A stretch of DNA of 64,000 bases from Rodentibacter ratti (GCF_002000485.1 NZ_MLAJ01000005.1:75806-139805); one strand, 5' to 3'; positions 38,613 through 49,257 are shown, counted from the first letter of the stretch. Notes: generated by a model from the letters alone, not told the origin. Numbers and translations: made by a program.

Positions 38613-39707
38613 TTATTGTGCTTGTGGGAGATTTTCCTCTTCAAATTTTTTCATAAATTTGATTAATGCTTCCACACCGTCTAAAGGCATTGCGTTGTAG
38701 ATAGAGGCGCGCATACCACCCAGCACCTTATGACCTTTTAAAGCTTGTAAGCCGGCAGCCGTTGCTTGTGCAACGAATTTTGCGTCTAATTCCGCATCGC
38801 CGGTCACAAAAGTGACATTCATTGTCGAACGATTTTCTTTTGCCACCACATTTTGGTAAAGCTGGCTGGCATCAATGTAATCGTAAAGGGTTTTAGCCTT
38901 TAATTGATTTCGTTCGGCAATTGTTTTTAAGCCGCCCATTGCTTTGATATGTTTAAATACTAAAGAACACAGATACCAAGCGAAAGTTGGTGGCGTATTG
39001 ATCATCGAGTCTGCATCGGATTGCGTCGCATAGTTCCAAATAGAAGGGGTTTCTTTACGGGCATGACCGATTAAATCATCACGAATAATGACAAGTGTGA
39101 TACCGGCAGGGCCGAGATTTTTTTGCGCCCCGGCATAAATGACACCAAATTTACTAATATCAATTTCACGAGACAGAATATTAGAGGACATATCCGCTAC
39201 GAGGACGGCATTTCCGACTTTTGGGATCTCAAAAATTTCTACACCGCTAATGGTTTCGTTAGGGCAGTAGTGCACATAATCATATTGATCGGCAATATCG
39301 CTAAAATCTAATCGGGTAATATGTGTATTATCACCATTTTCAACAATGGTAATTTCATCAATTTCTGCAAAATTACGGGCTTCTTTCGCCGCCGTGGCAG
39401 ACCAATGCCCGCTGTTTAAATAAAGTGCTTTCCCTTTTTTGCCAATCAAATTCATCGGTAATGCAGCAAATTGACCACGTGCGCCACCTTGTAAAAATAA
39501 TACACGGTAGTTATCCGGAATGTGATAGACCTCACGCAGATCTTTTTCTGCTTCAGCGATAAGTTCCATAAAATATTTGCCACGATGGCTGACTTCCATC
39601 ACGGAAACACCTTGCCCTAACCAATTGGTCAGTTCTGCTTGTGCTTGGTGTAATACTTCAGGAAAAATCATTGCCGGGCCGGCACTAAAATTGAAGACTT
39701 GAGACAT
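38613..39707 (-). CDS. serC: SerC, phosphoserine aminotransferase
   Basis: A 364-residue PLP enzyme for serine synthesis (and for 4-phosphohydroxythreonine in vitamin B6 synthesis). FNFSAGPAMIFPEVL is the family start; the PLP lysine is in FGVIYAGAQKNLGPAGITLV; MRASIYNAMPLDGVEALI closes the protein. AGGAAAG precedes the start. It is followed by hisC about 58 bases downstream. Confidence 0.96.
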   Translation of the reverse strand: MSQVFNFSAGPAMIFPEVLHQAQAELTNWLGQGVSVMEVSHRGKYFMELIAEAEKDLREVYHIPDNYRVLFLQGGARGQFAALPMNLIGKKGKALYLNSGHWSATAAKEARNFAEIDEITIVENGDNTHITRLDFSDIADQYDYVHYCPNETISGVEIFEIPKVGNAVLVADMSSNILSREIDISKFGVIYAGAQKNLGPAGITLVIIRDDLIGHARKETPSIWNYATQSDADSMINTPPTFAWYLCSLVFKHIKAMGGLKTIAERNQLKAKTLYDYIDASQLYQNVVAKENRSTMNVTFVTGDAELDAKFVAQATAAGLQALKGHKVLGGMRASIYNAMPLDGVEALIKFMKKFEEENLPQAQ

Positions 39708-39897
39708 TGTGCTTTCCTTATTTTTAGAAAAATAATGCGTTACGTTTTATCACTAGAAAAGCGGATAATCAACGCTTTTTAGAAAAAACCGTGCTTTTTT
39801 TTGATTAAGCCACAAAATTTAAATTTAAGGTTTTGACGAAGGGGGGAAAAAAAGCTAAATTACGGGCAGTTATTTTATCTAAATAGAGAGAGCAATT

Positions 39898-40239
39898 ATG
39901 GAAACCGTAAACAAACAATCCTTTCAAGAAGTATTGGAATATGTGCGTATGTATCGTTTAAAAAATAAGCTAAAACGTGATATTGAAGATATCAGCCGTA
40001 AAATTCGTGACAACCAAAAACGCGTGTTATTACTTGATAATTTGAACCAATATATTCGTGATGATATGGATATCGAAGATGTACGCGCTATTATTGAAAA
40101 CATGCGTGATGACTATGAAGCACGTATTGATGATTACACGATTCGTAGTGCAGAACTTTCTACACAGCGCCGCGAAATCAGTGGAAAGATGAAAGAGCAA
40201 AAGAAGTCTCATGCAGAATTATTGAAAAAATCTAAATAA
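39898..40239 (+). CDS. Hypothetical coiled-coil protein, 113 residues
   Basis: A highly charged helical protein without membrane segments or cysteines. The stretch from about 17 to 112 has heptad-like patterns ([53 protein letters not shown]), typical of a coiled coil. AGAGAG precedes the start. I do not recognise a family. It is monocistronic, with its own terminator, so it is probably a real, expressed gene. Confidence 0.65.
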   Translation: METVNKQSFQEVLEYVRMYRLKNKLKRDIEDISRKIRDNQKRVLLLDNLNQYIRDDMDIEDVRAIIENMRDDYEARIDDYTIRSAELSTQRREISGKMKEQKKSHAELLKKSK

Positions 40240-40265
40240 ACATTACTGCGTAAAAACTCAGTTAA

Positions 40266-40306
40266 AATAACCGCACTTTGAGGGCATTAAAGTGCGGTTA
40301 TTTTTT
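40266..40306. terminator. Inverted USS terminator, coiled-coil gene / folK
   Basis: AATAACCGCACTTT and AAAGTGCGGTTATT form a 14-bp stem around 9 bases, with T-run on the plus strand. It abuts the folK stop. Confidence 0.88.
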
Positions 40307-40781
40307 AGATTTTTTTCATTGAATGATCGATAAAATTCGATGCTAATTCAGAGAGTTTTTTCCCATCAGGAAAAATAAGATCCGGTGTAATTTCCAATAA
40401 AGGTACAATAACGAATTCCCGATTATACATATCATAATGGGGTATGGTTAGACGTTCATTTTGAATTATTTCATTGCTATAAAGCAGAATATCCAAATCC
40501 AATGTCCGTTCACCCCAGCGGCGTAAGCGTACCCGTCCTTGTTCATTCTCAATACGTTGTAATTCATCCAACAACGATAGTGGAGGAAGAGTCGTTTCGA
40601 TTTTTGCTACTGCATTGACATAATCGGGCTGATCTTGCGGACCAAGCGGTTTACTTTGGTAGAACGAACTTACCGCAATAAGTTGGGTTTGCGGCAAGTT
40701 TTTTATTGCTTTCAACGCACTATTAAGCTGTTCTACCGGTGTATTTAGATTGCTACCAAGAGCAATATATGCAGTTATCAT
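40305..40781 (-). CDS. folK: FolK, hydroxymethyl-dihydropterin pyrophosphokinase
   Basis: A 158-residue folate-pathway kinase that transfers pyrophosphate from ATP to 6-hydroxymethyl-dihydropterin. YIALGSNLNTPVEQL at the N-terminus, FYQSKPLGPQDQPDYVNAVA, and the catalytic RRWGERTLDLDILLY with PHYDMYNREFVIVPL are the family motifs. It overlaps the pcnB stop by 4 bases, so translation is coupled, as in E. coli. Confidence 0.95.
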   Translation of the reverse strand: MITAYIALGSNLNTPVEQLNSALKAIKNLPQTQLIAVSSFYQSKPLGPQDQPDYVNAVAKIETTLPPLSLLDELQRIENEQGRVRLRRWGERTLDLDILLYSNEIIQNERLTIPHYDMYNREFVIVPLLEITPDLIFPDGKKLSELASNFIDHSMKKI

Positions 40782-42250
40782 TGGTTATTCTCTATCGGTC
40801 TTGGTTTACGGCGTTTACGCGAGCGGAAGTATTTTTTCTTCGGTTTTGGGTGTAAGGTTTGTTGCTCTTTTACAAGCTGGTTACGCTGATCGCTATTACT
40901 GAATTGATATTCATGCCACCATTTGGCAAGCTCAATGGTATCCCCACCTTCAACTTCAGCGCGCATTGCTAATAGATCGAAAGCTGCACGGAATTTAGGA
41001 TGTTCCATTACCCGTACAGGTGCAGAGCCGGTACGTTTAAGTAATTGTAACTGCAAAAACCAAATATCACGAATGACTGCAGTATGGCGGCGTGGGGCAG
41101 CCAAGGCTTGACAAAATAAATCCAGAACTTCATTACCAGCAAGAGCGTAGGCGTCATGGTTGTTTAATCCACCTTCATTTTTTAATATTTCTACTTTTTC
41201 ACGCAATGGGTACCAGAAAAATGCAGCAAATAAAAATGCAGGATTAATACGTAATTTATCAGCGACACGTTCGTCAGTTGAGGTAAGCGCAGTCACGATC
41301 ATACGCTCGGCAAAACTATCTTCTTTTTCCGTAAAAAAAGGTATGAGGCTAGGAAATAGCTGCTCAAATAAGCCGTATTGGCGTAATAACCGATAGGTTT
41401 TTACGCCATGGCCGGTTTGTAGTAATTTTAAACTTTCATCAAATAAACGTGCCGGTGGAATATTTTTTAGCAAATGGGCTAACTCGTGAATAGGCTGTTC
41501 GCTTGGTTTTTCAAGAAACATATCCAATTTCGCCATAAAACGGATTGCACGTAGCATTCGTACGGGATCTTCTTGATAACGGGTTATCGGATCACCAATT
41601 AAGCGTAACTTACCAGCTTTTAAATCTTCAATACCATTGAAATAATCGCGTAACGTATTATCTTGCGGATTGTAATAAAGGGCATTTATTGTGAAATCAC
41701 GGCGTTCCGCATCTTGTTCAATAGTGCCATAGACATTATCACGCAAAAGCATTCCTTCATGGCTTTGTTTTGCTTGGCGTTCATTACGTGCATCGCTATG
41801 ATTGGCACGAAAAGTTGCCACCTCGATAATATCGCGGCCAAACATAATATGCGCAAGACGGAAACGGCGACCGACCAAGCGACATTGGCGTTGGAAAATA
41901 TTTTGAATTTGTTCCGGGCGGGCATTGGTAGCCACATCAAAATCTTTTGGATGTTTGCCCAGTAACATATCACGAATGGAACCGCCAACAATATAGGCTT
42001 CAAATCCTTGGCGTTGTAATTTTTCAACCACGGAAAGTGCGTTACGGCTGAACATACGTGGATGAATGCCAAAATTTGCTGCCTTAATCACTCTTTTATC
42101 ATAGCGATGAAATTGATGGGCTGTATTTTTATTCGCATATTGTTGTGTAACAGGTTGCTCAACTCGTCTAGAATGAGCTTTTGCTTGGGGTGCTTTTTGC
42201 TGTAGCACTTTTTTCTTTTTGCCAAACAAATTTTTAATATAAGTAAGAAT
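40778..42250 (-). CDS. pcnB: PcnB, poly(A) polymerase I, probable AUU start
   Basis: A nucleotidyltransferase that adds 3' poly(A) tails and promotes RNA decay. The catalytic motif is in YIVGGSIRDMLLGKHPKDFDVATNA, with RRDFTINALYYN and EDPVRMLRAIRFMAKLDM downstream; the tail is very basic (KPKKKYFRSRKRRKPRPIE). No ATG fits the start. A TTG at 42229 has no ribosome-binding site. GGAG at 42257-42260 precedes ATT at 42250 by six bases, and the peptide it opens (ILTYIKNLFGK) aligns with E. coli PcnB from its known AUU start (IFTRVANFCRK). Confidence 0.92.
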   Translation of the reverse strand: MLTYIKNLFGKKKKVLQQKAPQAKAHSRRVEQPVTQQYANKNTAHQFHRYDKRVIKAANFGIHPRMFSRNALSVVEKLQRQGFEAYIVGGSIRDMLLGKHPKDFDVATNARPEQIQNIFQRQCRLVGRRFRLAHIMFGRDIIEVATFRANHSDARNERQAKQSHEGMLLRDNVYGTIEQDAERRDFTINALYYNPQDNTLRDYFNGIEDLKAGKLRLIGDPITRYQEDPVRMLRAIRFMAKLDMFLEKPSEQPIHELAHLLKNIPPARLFDESLKLLQTGHGVKTYRLLRQYGLFEQLFPSLIPFFTEKEDSFAERMIVTALTSTDERVADKLRINPAFLFAAFFWYPLREKVEILKNEGGLNNHDAYALAGNEVLDLFCQALAAPRRHTAVIRDIWFLQLQLLKRTGSAPVRVMEHPKFRAAFDLLAMRAEVEGGDTIELAKWWHEYQFSNSDQRNQLVKEQQTLHPKPKKKYFRSRKRRKPRPIENNQ

Positions 42251-42274
42251 AATAAACTCCGTTTTTTAAACGCG

Positions 42275-42305
42275 AAAAGTGCGGTTTTTTTGACCGCACT
42301 TTTTC
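42275..42305. terminator. Inverted USS hairpin between dksA and pcnB
   Basis: AAAAGTGCGGT and ACCGCACTTTT form an 11-bp stem around 7 bases. It separates dksA from the pcnB-folK pair on the minus strand; the T-run after it is short, so it may be leaky. Confidence 0.65.
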
Positions 42306-42320
42306 TAAATGAATGGTAAA

Positions 42321-42758
42321 TTAACCCGCAACTTGTTTTTCGCGAATTTCTGCAAGCGTTTTGCAGTCAATACACAAATCTGCCGTTGGACGGGCTTCTA
42401 AACGACGAATGCCAATTTCTTCACCGCAAGAATCACAGTAACCAAAATCATCGGTATCCAACTTTTTCAATGTCGCTTCGATTTTTTTCATTAGCTTACG
42501 CTCACGATCACGATTGCGTAATTCTAGGCTGAATTCTTCTTCTTGCGTTGCACGATCCGCAGGATCAGGGAAGTTAGCCGCTTCATCTTGCATATGAGCA
42601 ACGGTACGCGAAGCCTCTTCCACGATTTGTTCGTGCCAGGCCGTTAAGATTTTTTTAAAATGAAGAAGTTGACTTTCATTCATGTACTCTTCATCTTTTT
42701 TTGGTTGATATGGTTTTACGCCTGCCAGCTCTAATAAACTTAACGTTGCTTTTGACAT
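42321..42758 (-). CDS. dksA: DksA, RNA polymerase-binding stringent-response factor
   Basis: A 145-residue protein with a long coiled-coil arm carrying the tip motif [20 protein letters not shown] (the DxxDxA tip acidic residues) and a C4 zinc finger, [10 protein letters not shown] ... [10 protein letters not shown]. With ppGpp it changes initiation at rRNA and amino acid promoters. AGGAG precedes the start. The order dksA-pcnB-folK is as in E. coli, but gluQ, which lies between dksA and pcnB there, is missing. Confidence 0.96.
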   Translation of the reverse strand: MSKATLSLLELAGVKPYQPKKDEEYMNESQLLHFKKILTAWHEQIVEEASRTVAHMQDEAANFPDPADRATQEEEFSLELRNRDRERKLMKKIEATLKKLDTDDFGYCDSCGEEIGIRRLEARPTADLCIDCKTLAEIREKQVAG

Positions 42759-42932
42759 ATCTCACTCCTAATACAAACAGAATTTAAGCGTGAACTTCAC
42801 GACTTCCTGTCATTATCATTAATAATTGGTTCTCAACTTTTATTGAGTGTTGAGAAGCCTGTTTTTTTGAGGGCGTTATAAATAACAGATGTTGCCCCTT
42901 TTAGCAAACAAAATTTCCTCACTAAAATTATA

Positions 42933-42954
42933 TTTTGCGATCAAGATCTCAAAA
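42933..42954 (+). promoter_or_regulatory. CRP-S (Sxy-dependent) competence site of comEC
   Basis: TTTTGCGATCAAGATCTCAAAA is nearly a perfect palindrome and has the TGCGA core that marks CRP-S sites, which need both CRP and Sxy. It sits about 73 bases before the comEC start, as expected for the Haemophilus competence regulon. Confidence 0.82.
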
Positions 42955-43026
42955 TTTAAGAGAAATAATTGTTTGTTGATTTAAAAATACATAGTGTGCG
43001 CACATTTCGTTCATTGCGCTATTCTC

Positions 43027-45408
43027 ATGCCTATAAATTTGTTTACTTTGGCAATAAGTCTTATTTGTGCTTCATTGTCGTTGCTATTCCTACCTGATTT
43101 TATGTTAATCGGTTGGAAACAAACGCTGCTATGTAATTTAATTTTCACTCTGACCGCATTCTTATTCTATTGGTTCAAAAAAATGTGGTGGTTTCATTTT
43201 TTCAGTATCTTGAATGTCATTATTTTGGCATCCGGCTATACCCATTCTTTTGCACTGGATTTATTACGACAAGCCGATGAGATGTTGCCGGAGAAACAAA
43301 ATTTAGTTTTACAAATTGAAAATTTATTACATCAGCAAGAATATCAAATCCTGATCGCTCGCACGGTATTGAACAAAGAGGAGCAACGAATTTTTCTTAA
43401 TTGGAAGGGAGAAGCAAAACCTTTTTTAGGGGAAAAATGGCAAGGTGAAGTTTCTGTGCGACCGCTTTCTGCAAGATTGAATGGGGGTGGCTTTGATCGT
43501 CAACAATGGTATTTCTCGCAAGGCGTCACGGCGAACGGAAGTTTAAAAAGTGCGGTTAAAATTAGTGATGATTTTTCATGGAGGGAGAAAAAATTATGGC
43601 GGGCATTAAAACAAACGGAAACTCTTTCTTTACAAGGTTTACTGATCGCTTTAGCTTTTGGGGAGCGGGCATGGTTAGATCGAACTATATGGCAAATTTA
43701 TCAGCAGACGAATACGGGTCATTTAATTGCAATTTCCGGGTTACATATCGGGTTGGCCATGGGGATGGGATTTTTACTGGCTAGAACCGCACAATTTTTC
43801 TTTCCGACCAATAATATTCAACCCGTTTTTCCTCTGTGGAGTGGGGCTTTTTTCGCCTTATTTTATGCTTATCTATCGGGCTTTAGTATCCCTACTTTCC
43901 GGGCAATTTCCGCCTTGCTTTTTGTTTTAGTCATACAATCACAACGTCGCTATTATTCAGCTTTCCGACTTTTTATCTTAATCATCGCCTTCCTTTTATT
44001 GTGTGACCCTCTTATGCCCCTTTCGACAAGTTTTTGGCTTTCGATAGGGGCAGTATGTTGTCTGATTATTTGGTATCGCTACATCCCGCTTTCTTTATTT
44101 CAATGGAAATATCAACATTTTTCACCCAAAGTGCGGTGGATTTTGGGCTTATTTCATTTGCAGTTCGGTCTATTAATGCTGTTTACACCGCTACAACTTC
44201 TTTTATTCAATGGAATATCACTGAGCGGTTTTTTTGCCAATTTGGTGGCGGTGCCCTTATACAGTTTTTTTCTTGTCCCAGTGATCTTATTTGCGGTGTT
44301 AAGCGATGGTGCATTGTATTCTTGGCGATTGGCAAATTATTTGGCAGAGGGTATTACACAGATTATTACTCTTTTTCAGGGAAGATGGTTTAGCATTTCA
44401 TTGAATTTATCATTAATTTTAACCGCACTTTTCAGCCTGTTTTTTCTTCTGATCATCCTTGTTATCTATCGTGAAAAAAGGTTTTCGCAAAAGGATTGGA
44501 AAATAAAAACGGCAAAATATTTTACACTCGATCTCAATAGGTCATTACCGATAATTTGGAAAAAACAAGCTGTTTGGGGTTCTGTCGGCATTGCTGGTTT
44601 ATCCTTATTAATCGTCATTATTCGCCAATATCATCAACCGATTTGGCAGCTGGATACCTTAGATGTAGGGCAAGGTTTGGCAACGCTAATTGTCAAGAAT
44701 GGTCGAGGAATTTTGTATGATACGGGGGCGTCATGGCAAGGCGGTTCAATGACTGAGCTGGAAATCTTGCCTTATTTACAACGAGAGGGAGTCATACTGG
44801 ATAAACTTATTTTAAGCCATGATGATAATGATCATTCCGGTGGTGCAGAAGTCATTTTAAAAAACTATCCGAATGTAGAGCTCATCACCTCATCTGAAAA
44901 AAACTATGGTGAAACTCATCGAGGGCTATGTATTGCAGGGAAAGAGTGGGAATGGCAGGGAATTCATTTTCGCATTCTTTCACCGCAGAAAGTCGTCGCT
45001 CGGGCGGGCAATTCGAATTCTTGTGTCATTTTACTAGAAGATGGCAAATATCGTGTCTTGCTTACCGGTGATGCGGAAATAAAAAACGAGCTGATTTTTG
45101 CCCGCACTTTAGGAAAAATTGATGTCCTACAAATAGGACATCATGGCAGCAAAACTTCCACAAGTGAGGTTTTACTTTCACACAGCAAGCCGGATCTTGC
45201 AATTATTTCAAGCGGACGTTGGAATCCTTGGCATTTTCCTCATCCATCTGTCATTAAACGTCTTAAACAACATAAAAGTGCAGTCGAAAATACGGCGGTT
45301 TCGGGACAAATTCGTGTTAGTTTTTACCGTGACAAATGGAAAGTTTCACGCCAAAGGAAGGCGTTTTCTCCTTGGTATGCTCGCCCGATTGGATTATCAA
45401 CGGAATAA
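43027..45408 (+). CDS. rec2: ComEC/Rec2, DNA uptake channel
   Basis: A 793-residue inner-membrane protein that moves single-stranded DNA into the cytoplasm during transformation. N-terminal membrane segments lead to an OB-fold-like domain, then the competence domain with the motif GHLIAISGLHIGLAMGMG and many membrane helices (about 240-500). The C-terminal metallo-beta-lactamase-like domain has LDVGQGLATLIVKNGRG, LILSHDDNDHSGG and LQIGHHGSKTSTS. I start it at ATG 43027; a GTG 33 bases earlier is in frame but is likely in the leader. It fits the many uptake signals in the window. Confidence 0.94.
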   Translation: MPINLFTLAISLICASLSLLFLPDFMLIGWKQTLLCNLIFTLTAFLFYWFKKMWWFHFFSILNVIILASGYTHSFALDLLRQADEMLPEKQNLVLQIENLLHQQEYQILIARTVLNKEEQRIFLNWKGEAKPFLGEKWQGEVSVRPLSARLNGGGFDRQQWYFSQGVTANGSLKSAVKISDDFSWREKKLWRALKQTETLSLQGLLIALAFGERAWLDRTIWQIYQQTNTGHLIAISGLHIGLAMGMGFLLARTAQFFFPTNNIQPVFPLWSGAFFALFYAYLSGFSIPTFRAISALLFVLVIQSQRRYYSAFRLFILIIAFLLLCDPLMPLSTSFWLSIGAVCCLIIWYRYIPLSLFQWKYQHFSPKVRWILGLFHLQFGLLMLFTPLQLLLFNGISLSGFFANLVAVPLYSFFLVPVILFAVLSDGALYSWRLANYLAEGITQIITLFQGRWFSISLNLSLILTALFSLFFLLIILVIYREKRFSQKDWKIKTAKYFTLDLNRSLPIIWKKQAVWGSVGIAGLSLLIVIIRQYHQPIWQLDTLDVGQGLATLIVKNGRGILYDTGASWQGGSMTELEILPYLQREGVILDKLILSHDDNDHSGGAEVILKNYPNVELITSSEKNYGETHRGLCIAGKEWEWQGIHFRILSPQKVVARAGNSNSCVILLEDGKYRVLLTGDAEIKNELIFARTLGKIDVLQIGHHGSKTSTSEVLLSHSKPDLAIISSGRWNPWHFPHPSVIKRLKQHKSAVENTAVSGQIRVSFYRDKWKVSRQRKAFSPWYARPIGLSTE

Positions 45409-45447
45409 AAGGTACAATGCGACGAATTTTTTCGGACGATAATAACT

Positions 45448-47211
45448 ATGCAGGATCAAAAAATGCAAGATAAAGACCTATCTACGATGCAGACTTTCAA
45501 ACGTTTGTGGCCAATGATTAAACCGTTCAAATCCGGACTGGTAGTGGCTGCTGTTGCGCTTGTACTTAATGCCTTAGCGGATTCCGGTTTAATTTATTTA
45601 TTAAAACCCTTACTTGATGAGGGATTTGGTAAAGCCGATCATTCTTTTTTGAAAATGATGGCTTTTGTTGTGGTAGGAATGATTTTTTTACGTGGCGTAA
45701 GTAATTTTATTTCTAGCTATTGTTTGGCTTGGGTATCCGGCAAAGTGGTGATGACAATGCGCCGCCGCTTATTCAAGCATCTGATGTTTATGCCGGTGAG
45801 CTTTTTTGATCGTAATCCTTCCGGCAAGTTGCTTTCCCGTATTACTTATGATTCTGAAATGATTGCGAGTTCCTCTTCTAGCTCATTGGTAACGATTGTA
45901 CGTGAGGGGGCTTATATCCTTTCTTTGCTTGCTGTGATGTTTTATACCAGCTGGGAATTAACCTTAGTGTTATTTGTGATTGGACCGATTATTGCCATAC
46001 TGATTCGTATGGTGTCAAAAATCTTCCGTAAACTCAGTAAAAATTTACAAGATTCTATGGGGGAACTCACCTCTACTACAGAACAAATGTTAAAAGGGCA
46101 TAAAGTTGTCTTATCTTTCGGCGGTCAGTATGTGGAAGAGGAACGTTTCAATCACGTGAGTAATGATATGCGCCGTAAAGGGATGAAAATGGTCACAGCG
46201 GATGCGATTTCCGATCCTGTCGTGCAGATTATTGCTTCTTTAGCTTTGGCTGTGGTGCTTTATTTGGCAACCACCCCATTGATTGCAGATGATAATTTAA
46301 GTGCCGGTTCTTTTACTGTGGTTTTTTCCTCCATGCTTGCCATGATGCGTCCGCTTAAATCTTTAACGAATGTCAATTCCCAGTTTCAGCGCGGAATGGC
46401 GGCTTGCCAAACATTGTTTGCGATTTTAGATTTAGAACCGGAAAAAGATAACGGTAGCTATAAAGCGGAACCGGCAAAAGGCGAATTAGAATTTAAAAAT
46501 GTGAGTTTTGCTTATCAAGGTAAAGATGATCTCGCCTTAAATAATATTTCATTCAACATTCCGGCTGGAAAAACCGTGGCATTAGTAGGGCGTTCAGGTT
46601 CAGGTAAATCCACTATTGCCAATCTCGTCACTCGTTTCTACGACATTTCACAAGGTGAAATTTTGCTTGATGGAGTGAATATTCAGGATTACCGTTTATC
46701 CAATTTACGTCAAAATTGTGCGGTGGTTTCTCAACAGGTGCATTTGTTTAACGATACGATTGCGAACAACATCGCTTATGCGGCAAAGGATAAATACACC
46801 CGTGAAGAAATTATTGCTGCCGCCAAAGCAGCTTATGCATTAGAGTTTATTGAAAAATTACCACAAGGTTTTGATACCGTCATCGGCGAGAATGGCGCGA
46901 GTTTATCCGGTGGACAGCGTCAGCGTTTAGCGATAGCGAGAGCCTTACTGCGTAATTCTCCGGTATTAATTTTAGACGAAGCGACCTCTGCCCTTGATAC
47001 GGAATCCGAACGAGCGATTCAATCGGCACTGGATGAGTTGAAAAAAGACCGTACTGTGCTTGTCATTGCTCATCGCTTATCAACCATCGAAAATGCCGAT
47101 GAAATTTTAGTGATTGAACACGGCGAAATTCGTGAACGCGGTAGTCATCATGAACTGCTTGCTTTAGCGGGTGTATACAAACAACTCCATAGTATGCAGT
47201 TTAGCGGTTAA
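45448..47211 (+). CDS. msbA: MsbA, lipid A/LPS flippase
   Basis: A 587-residue ABC half-transporter with six N-terminal membrane segments and a C-terminal nucleotide-binding domain: Walker [16 protein letters not shown], signature [19 protein letters not shown], Walker [13 protein letters not shown] and H-loop VIAHRLST. It flips core lipid A to the outer leaflet of the inner membrane. It is followed by lpxK, the usual gene partner, across about 60 bases. Confidence 0.96.
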   Translation: MQDQKMQDKDLSTMQTFKRLWPMIKPFKSGLVVAAVALVLNALADSGLIYLLKPLLDEGFGKADHSFLKMMAFVVVGMIFLRGVSNFISSYCLAWVSGKVVMTMRRRLFKHLMFMPVSFFDRNPSGKLLSRITYDSEMIASSSSSSLVTIVREGAYILSLLAVMFYTSWELTLVLFVIGPIIAILIRMVSKIFRKLSKNLQDSMGELTSTTEQMLKGHKVVLSFGGQYVEEERFNHVSNDMRRKGMKMVTADAISDPVVQIIASLALAVVLYLATTPLIADDNLSAGSFTVVFSSMLAMMRPLKSLTNVNSQFQRGMAACQTLFAILDLEPEKDNGSYKAEPAKGELEFKNVSFAYQGKDDLALNNISFNIPAGKTVALVGRSGSGKSTIANLVTRFYDISQGEILLDGVNIQDYRLSNLRQNCAVVSQQVHLFNDTIANNIAYAAKDKYTREEIIAAAKAAYALEFIEKLPQGFDTVIGENGASLSGGQRQRLAIARALLRNSPVLILDEATSALDTESERAIQSALDELKKDRTVLVIAHRLSTIENADEILVIEHGEIRERGSHHELLALAGVYKQLHSMQFSG

Positions 47212-47215
47212 GTTT

Positions 47216-47246
47216 AACGCGGGTTGAAAAACTCGCGTTATTTTAT
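47216..47246 (+). terminator. Weak hairpin between msbA and lpxK
   Basis: AACGCGGGTT and AACTCGCGTT pair with a mismatch around GAAA, followed by ATTTTAT. Probably a partial terminator. Confidence 0.5.
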
Positions 47247-47270
47247 CCGCACTTTTTAGAGGGAACATTT

Positions 47271-48269
47271 ATGCCATTTTGGTATTCGAATTCCAAACTC
47301 GCTTGGTTTCTTTTGCCATTCTCATTTTTATTTTGGCTGATAAGTCAATTTCGCCGAGTTTTATTTAGGCTTGGGCTAAAATCCTCTTATCGAGCGCCGA
47401 AACCTGTGGTGATAGTAGGGAATTTATCCGTTGGTGGTAATGGAAAAACACCGGTAGTGGTATGGCTGGTGGAAGAAATAAAAAAACGTGGATTACGTGT
47501 AGGGGTGATTTCCCGTGGGTATGGTAGCCATGCGAAAACTTATCCGTTACTCGTCACCGCAGAGACAAATCCCCATGAAGGCGGAGACGAGCCGGTTCTC
47601 ATCGCTCAACGCACCGGTGTACCGGTGATGATTTCACCAAACCGCCGACAAGCCATTGAGTTACTCTTAAGGCATAAAGATTGCGACATTATTATTTCGG
47701 ATGACGGATTGCAACATTATCAATTACAGCGAGATATGGAAATAGTAGTGATGGATGCAGAACGAGCTCTCGGCAATGGCTTTGTGTTACCTGCCGGTCC
47801 TTTACGTGAATTATCAAGCCGGTTAAAAACTGTGGATTTTGTGATCACTAACGGCGGTAAAAATCAATATTCCGATGCAGTGATGACCTTAGTGCCTCAT
47901 TATGCGATCAATTTAAAAACTCATGAAAAACGCCCTTTGAGTGCTTTTCAATCAGGCGCTGCCATTGCCGGTATTGGTCATCCGCCACGTTTTTTTACCA
48001 TGTTGGAAAAATTAGAGATAAATTTAGTGCAAACCCAAGGTTTCCAAGATCATCAACATTTTGATGCAACACAGCTAGAAAAATTTTCGCAAAATCAACC
48101 GCTCTTTATGACGGAAAAAGATGCCGTAAAATGCCAAGCCTTTGCCAAAGAAAATTGGTGGTATGTGCCGGTGGAGGCTGAGATGGTGGAAGCGGAAAAA
48201 CAAGGTGAAAATTTACCGCACTTTTGGAAAAAAATAGAGGCGCTCGTGGAGCGATATAAAAATGCCTGA
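47271..48269 (+). CDS. lpxK: LpxK, tetraacyldisaccharide 4'-kinase
   Basis: A 332-residue inner-membrane-associated kinase that makes lipid IVA. An N-terminal hydrophobic helix ([15 protein letters not shown]) anchors it; Walker A-like [17 protein letters not shown] is at about 52-68, the [10 protein letters not shown] block and [19 protein letters not shown] are family motifs. AGAGGG precedes the start. The stop overlaps the next small gene by 8 bases. Confidence 0.95.
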   Translation: MPFWYSNSKLAWFLLPFSFLFWLISQFRRVLFRLGLKSSYRAPKPVVIVGNLSVGGNGKTPVVVWLVEEIKKRGLRVGVISRGYGSHAKTYPLLVTAETNPHEGGDEPVLIAQRTGVPVMISPNRRQAIELLLRHKDCDIIISDDGLQHYQLQRDMEIVVMDAERALGNGFVLPAGPLRELSSRLKTVDFVITNGGKNQYSDAVMTLVPHYAINLKTHEKRPLSAFQSGAAIAGIGHPPRFFTMLEKLEINLVQTQGFQDHQHFDATQLEKFSQNQPLFMTEKDAVKCQAFAKENWWYVPVEAEMVEAEKQGENLPHFWKKIEALVERYKNA

Positions 48270-48441
48270 GCGATTAAACCCAAAATTGCTTGAAGTGATC
48301 GCTTGCCCTCGTTGCTTGGCTCGTTTGCAATATGATGCTGAAAATCAACGATTAATTTGTCGCTATGAGCAGTTGGCTTATCCCATTGAAAATGGCGTGC
48401 CTCTATTAACTGCGGAAAAAGCGGAAAAGATTGCGGATTAG
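48262..48441 (+). CDS. Trm112 family small zinc protein (YcaR-like)
   Basis: A 59-residue protein, [20 protein letters not shown] followed by [20 protein letters not shown] and PIENGVPLL. It has the Trm112 fold signature: [10 protein letters not shown] at the start and YPIxxGVPxLL at the end; the second pair of cysteines is reduced to one (ICRYE). It lies inside the lpxK-kdsB cluster and overlaps lpxK by 8 bases, the conserved location of ycaR in enterics. Its role in LPS synthesis, if any, is unknown. Confidence 0.88.
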   Translation: MPERLNPKLLEVIACPRCLARLQYDAENQRLICRYEQLAYPIENGVPLLTAEKAEKIAD

Positions 48442-48491
48442 GTGATTACACATCTGCCGCCCCAGAATTTAAAGTTAAGAAGGAATATCTT

Positions 48492-49256
48492 ATGTCATTT
48501 ACTGTGATTATCCCTGCTCGTTTTGCTTCCTCCCGTTTGCCGGGAAAACCCCTTGCCGAGATTGCCGGGAAACCAATGATTCAACATGTATTTGAAAAAG
48601 CCCAACAATCAGGCGCAAACCGAGTGATTATTGCCACCGATAATGAAAAAGTGGCAGAGGTTGCGCAAGGTTTTGGCGCAGAAGTCTGTATGACATCCGA
48701 ACATCACAATTCAGGCACAGAGCGTTTAGCGGAAGTGGTGGAAAAGCTTGCCATTCCCGATGATGAAATTATTGTGAATATTCAGGGGGATGAACCCCTT
48801 ATTCCGCCCGTGATTGTTCATCAAGTGGCGGAAAACTTAGCAAAATTTAAGGTGAATATGGCAACTCTTGCCGTGAAAATTCACGACGCAGAAGAATTGT
48901 TTAATCCGAATGTCGTCAAAGTGCTAACGGATAAAGACGGCTATGTGCTGTATTTTTCCCGCTCGGTCATCCCATACGATCGAGATCAATTTATGGGCTT
49001 GCAAGATATCACAAAAGCCACCTTGGCGGAGGTTTATTTACGTCATATCGGTCTTTATGCTTATCGTGCCGGTTTTATCAAGAAATATGTGCAATGGGCG
49101 CCGACACAGTTGGAAAATTTAGAAAAACTGGAACAATTACGTGTGTTATGGAATGGTGAACGGATCCACGTTGAACTGGCAAAAGAAGTGCCTGCCGTGG
49201 GCGTGGATACGGCGGAAGATCTAGAAAAAGTGCGGTCGATTTTAGCGGCGAATTAA
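48492..49256 (+). CDS. kdsB: KdsB, CMP-KDO synthetase
   Basis: A 254-residue cytidylyltransferase that activates 3-deoxy-manno-octulosonate for [23 protein letters not shown] is the nucleotide-binding start, [11 protein letters not shown] holds the metal Asp, and [16 protein letters not shown] and [11 protein letters not shown] are the family's later motifs. AAGGAAT precedes the start. One base separates its stop from uvrC. Confidence 0.96.
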   Translation: MSFTVIIPARFASSRLPGKPLAEIAGKPMIQHVFEKAQQSGANRVIIATDNEKVAEVAQGFGAEVCMTSEHHNSGTERLAEVVEKLAIPDDEIIVNIQGDEPLIPPVIVHQVAENLAKFKVNMATLAVKIHDAEELFNPNVVKVLTDKDGYVLYFSRSVIPYDRDQFMGLQDITKATLAEVYLRHIGLYAYRAGFIKKYVQWAPTQLENLEKLEQLRVLWNGERIHVELAKEVPAVGVDTAEDLEKVRSILAAN

Positions 49257-49257
49257 G

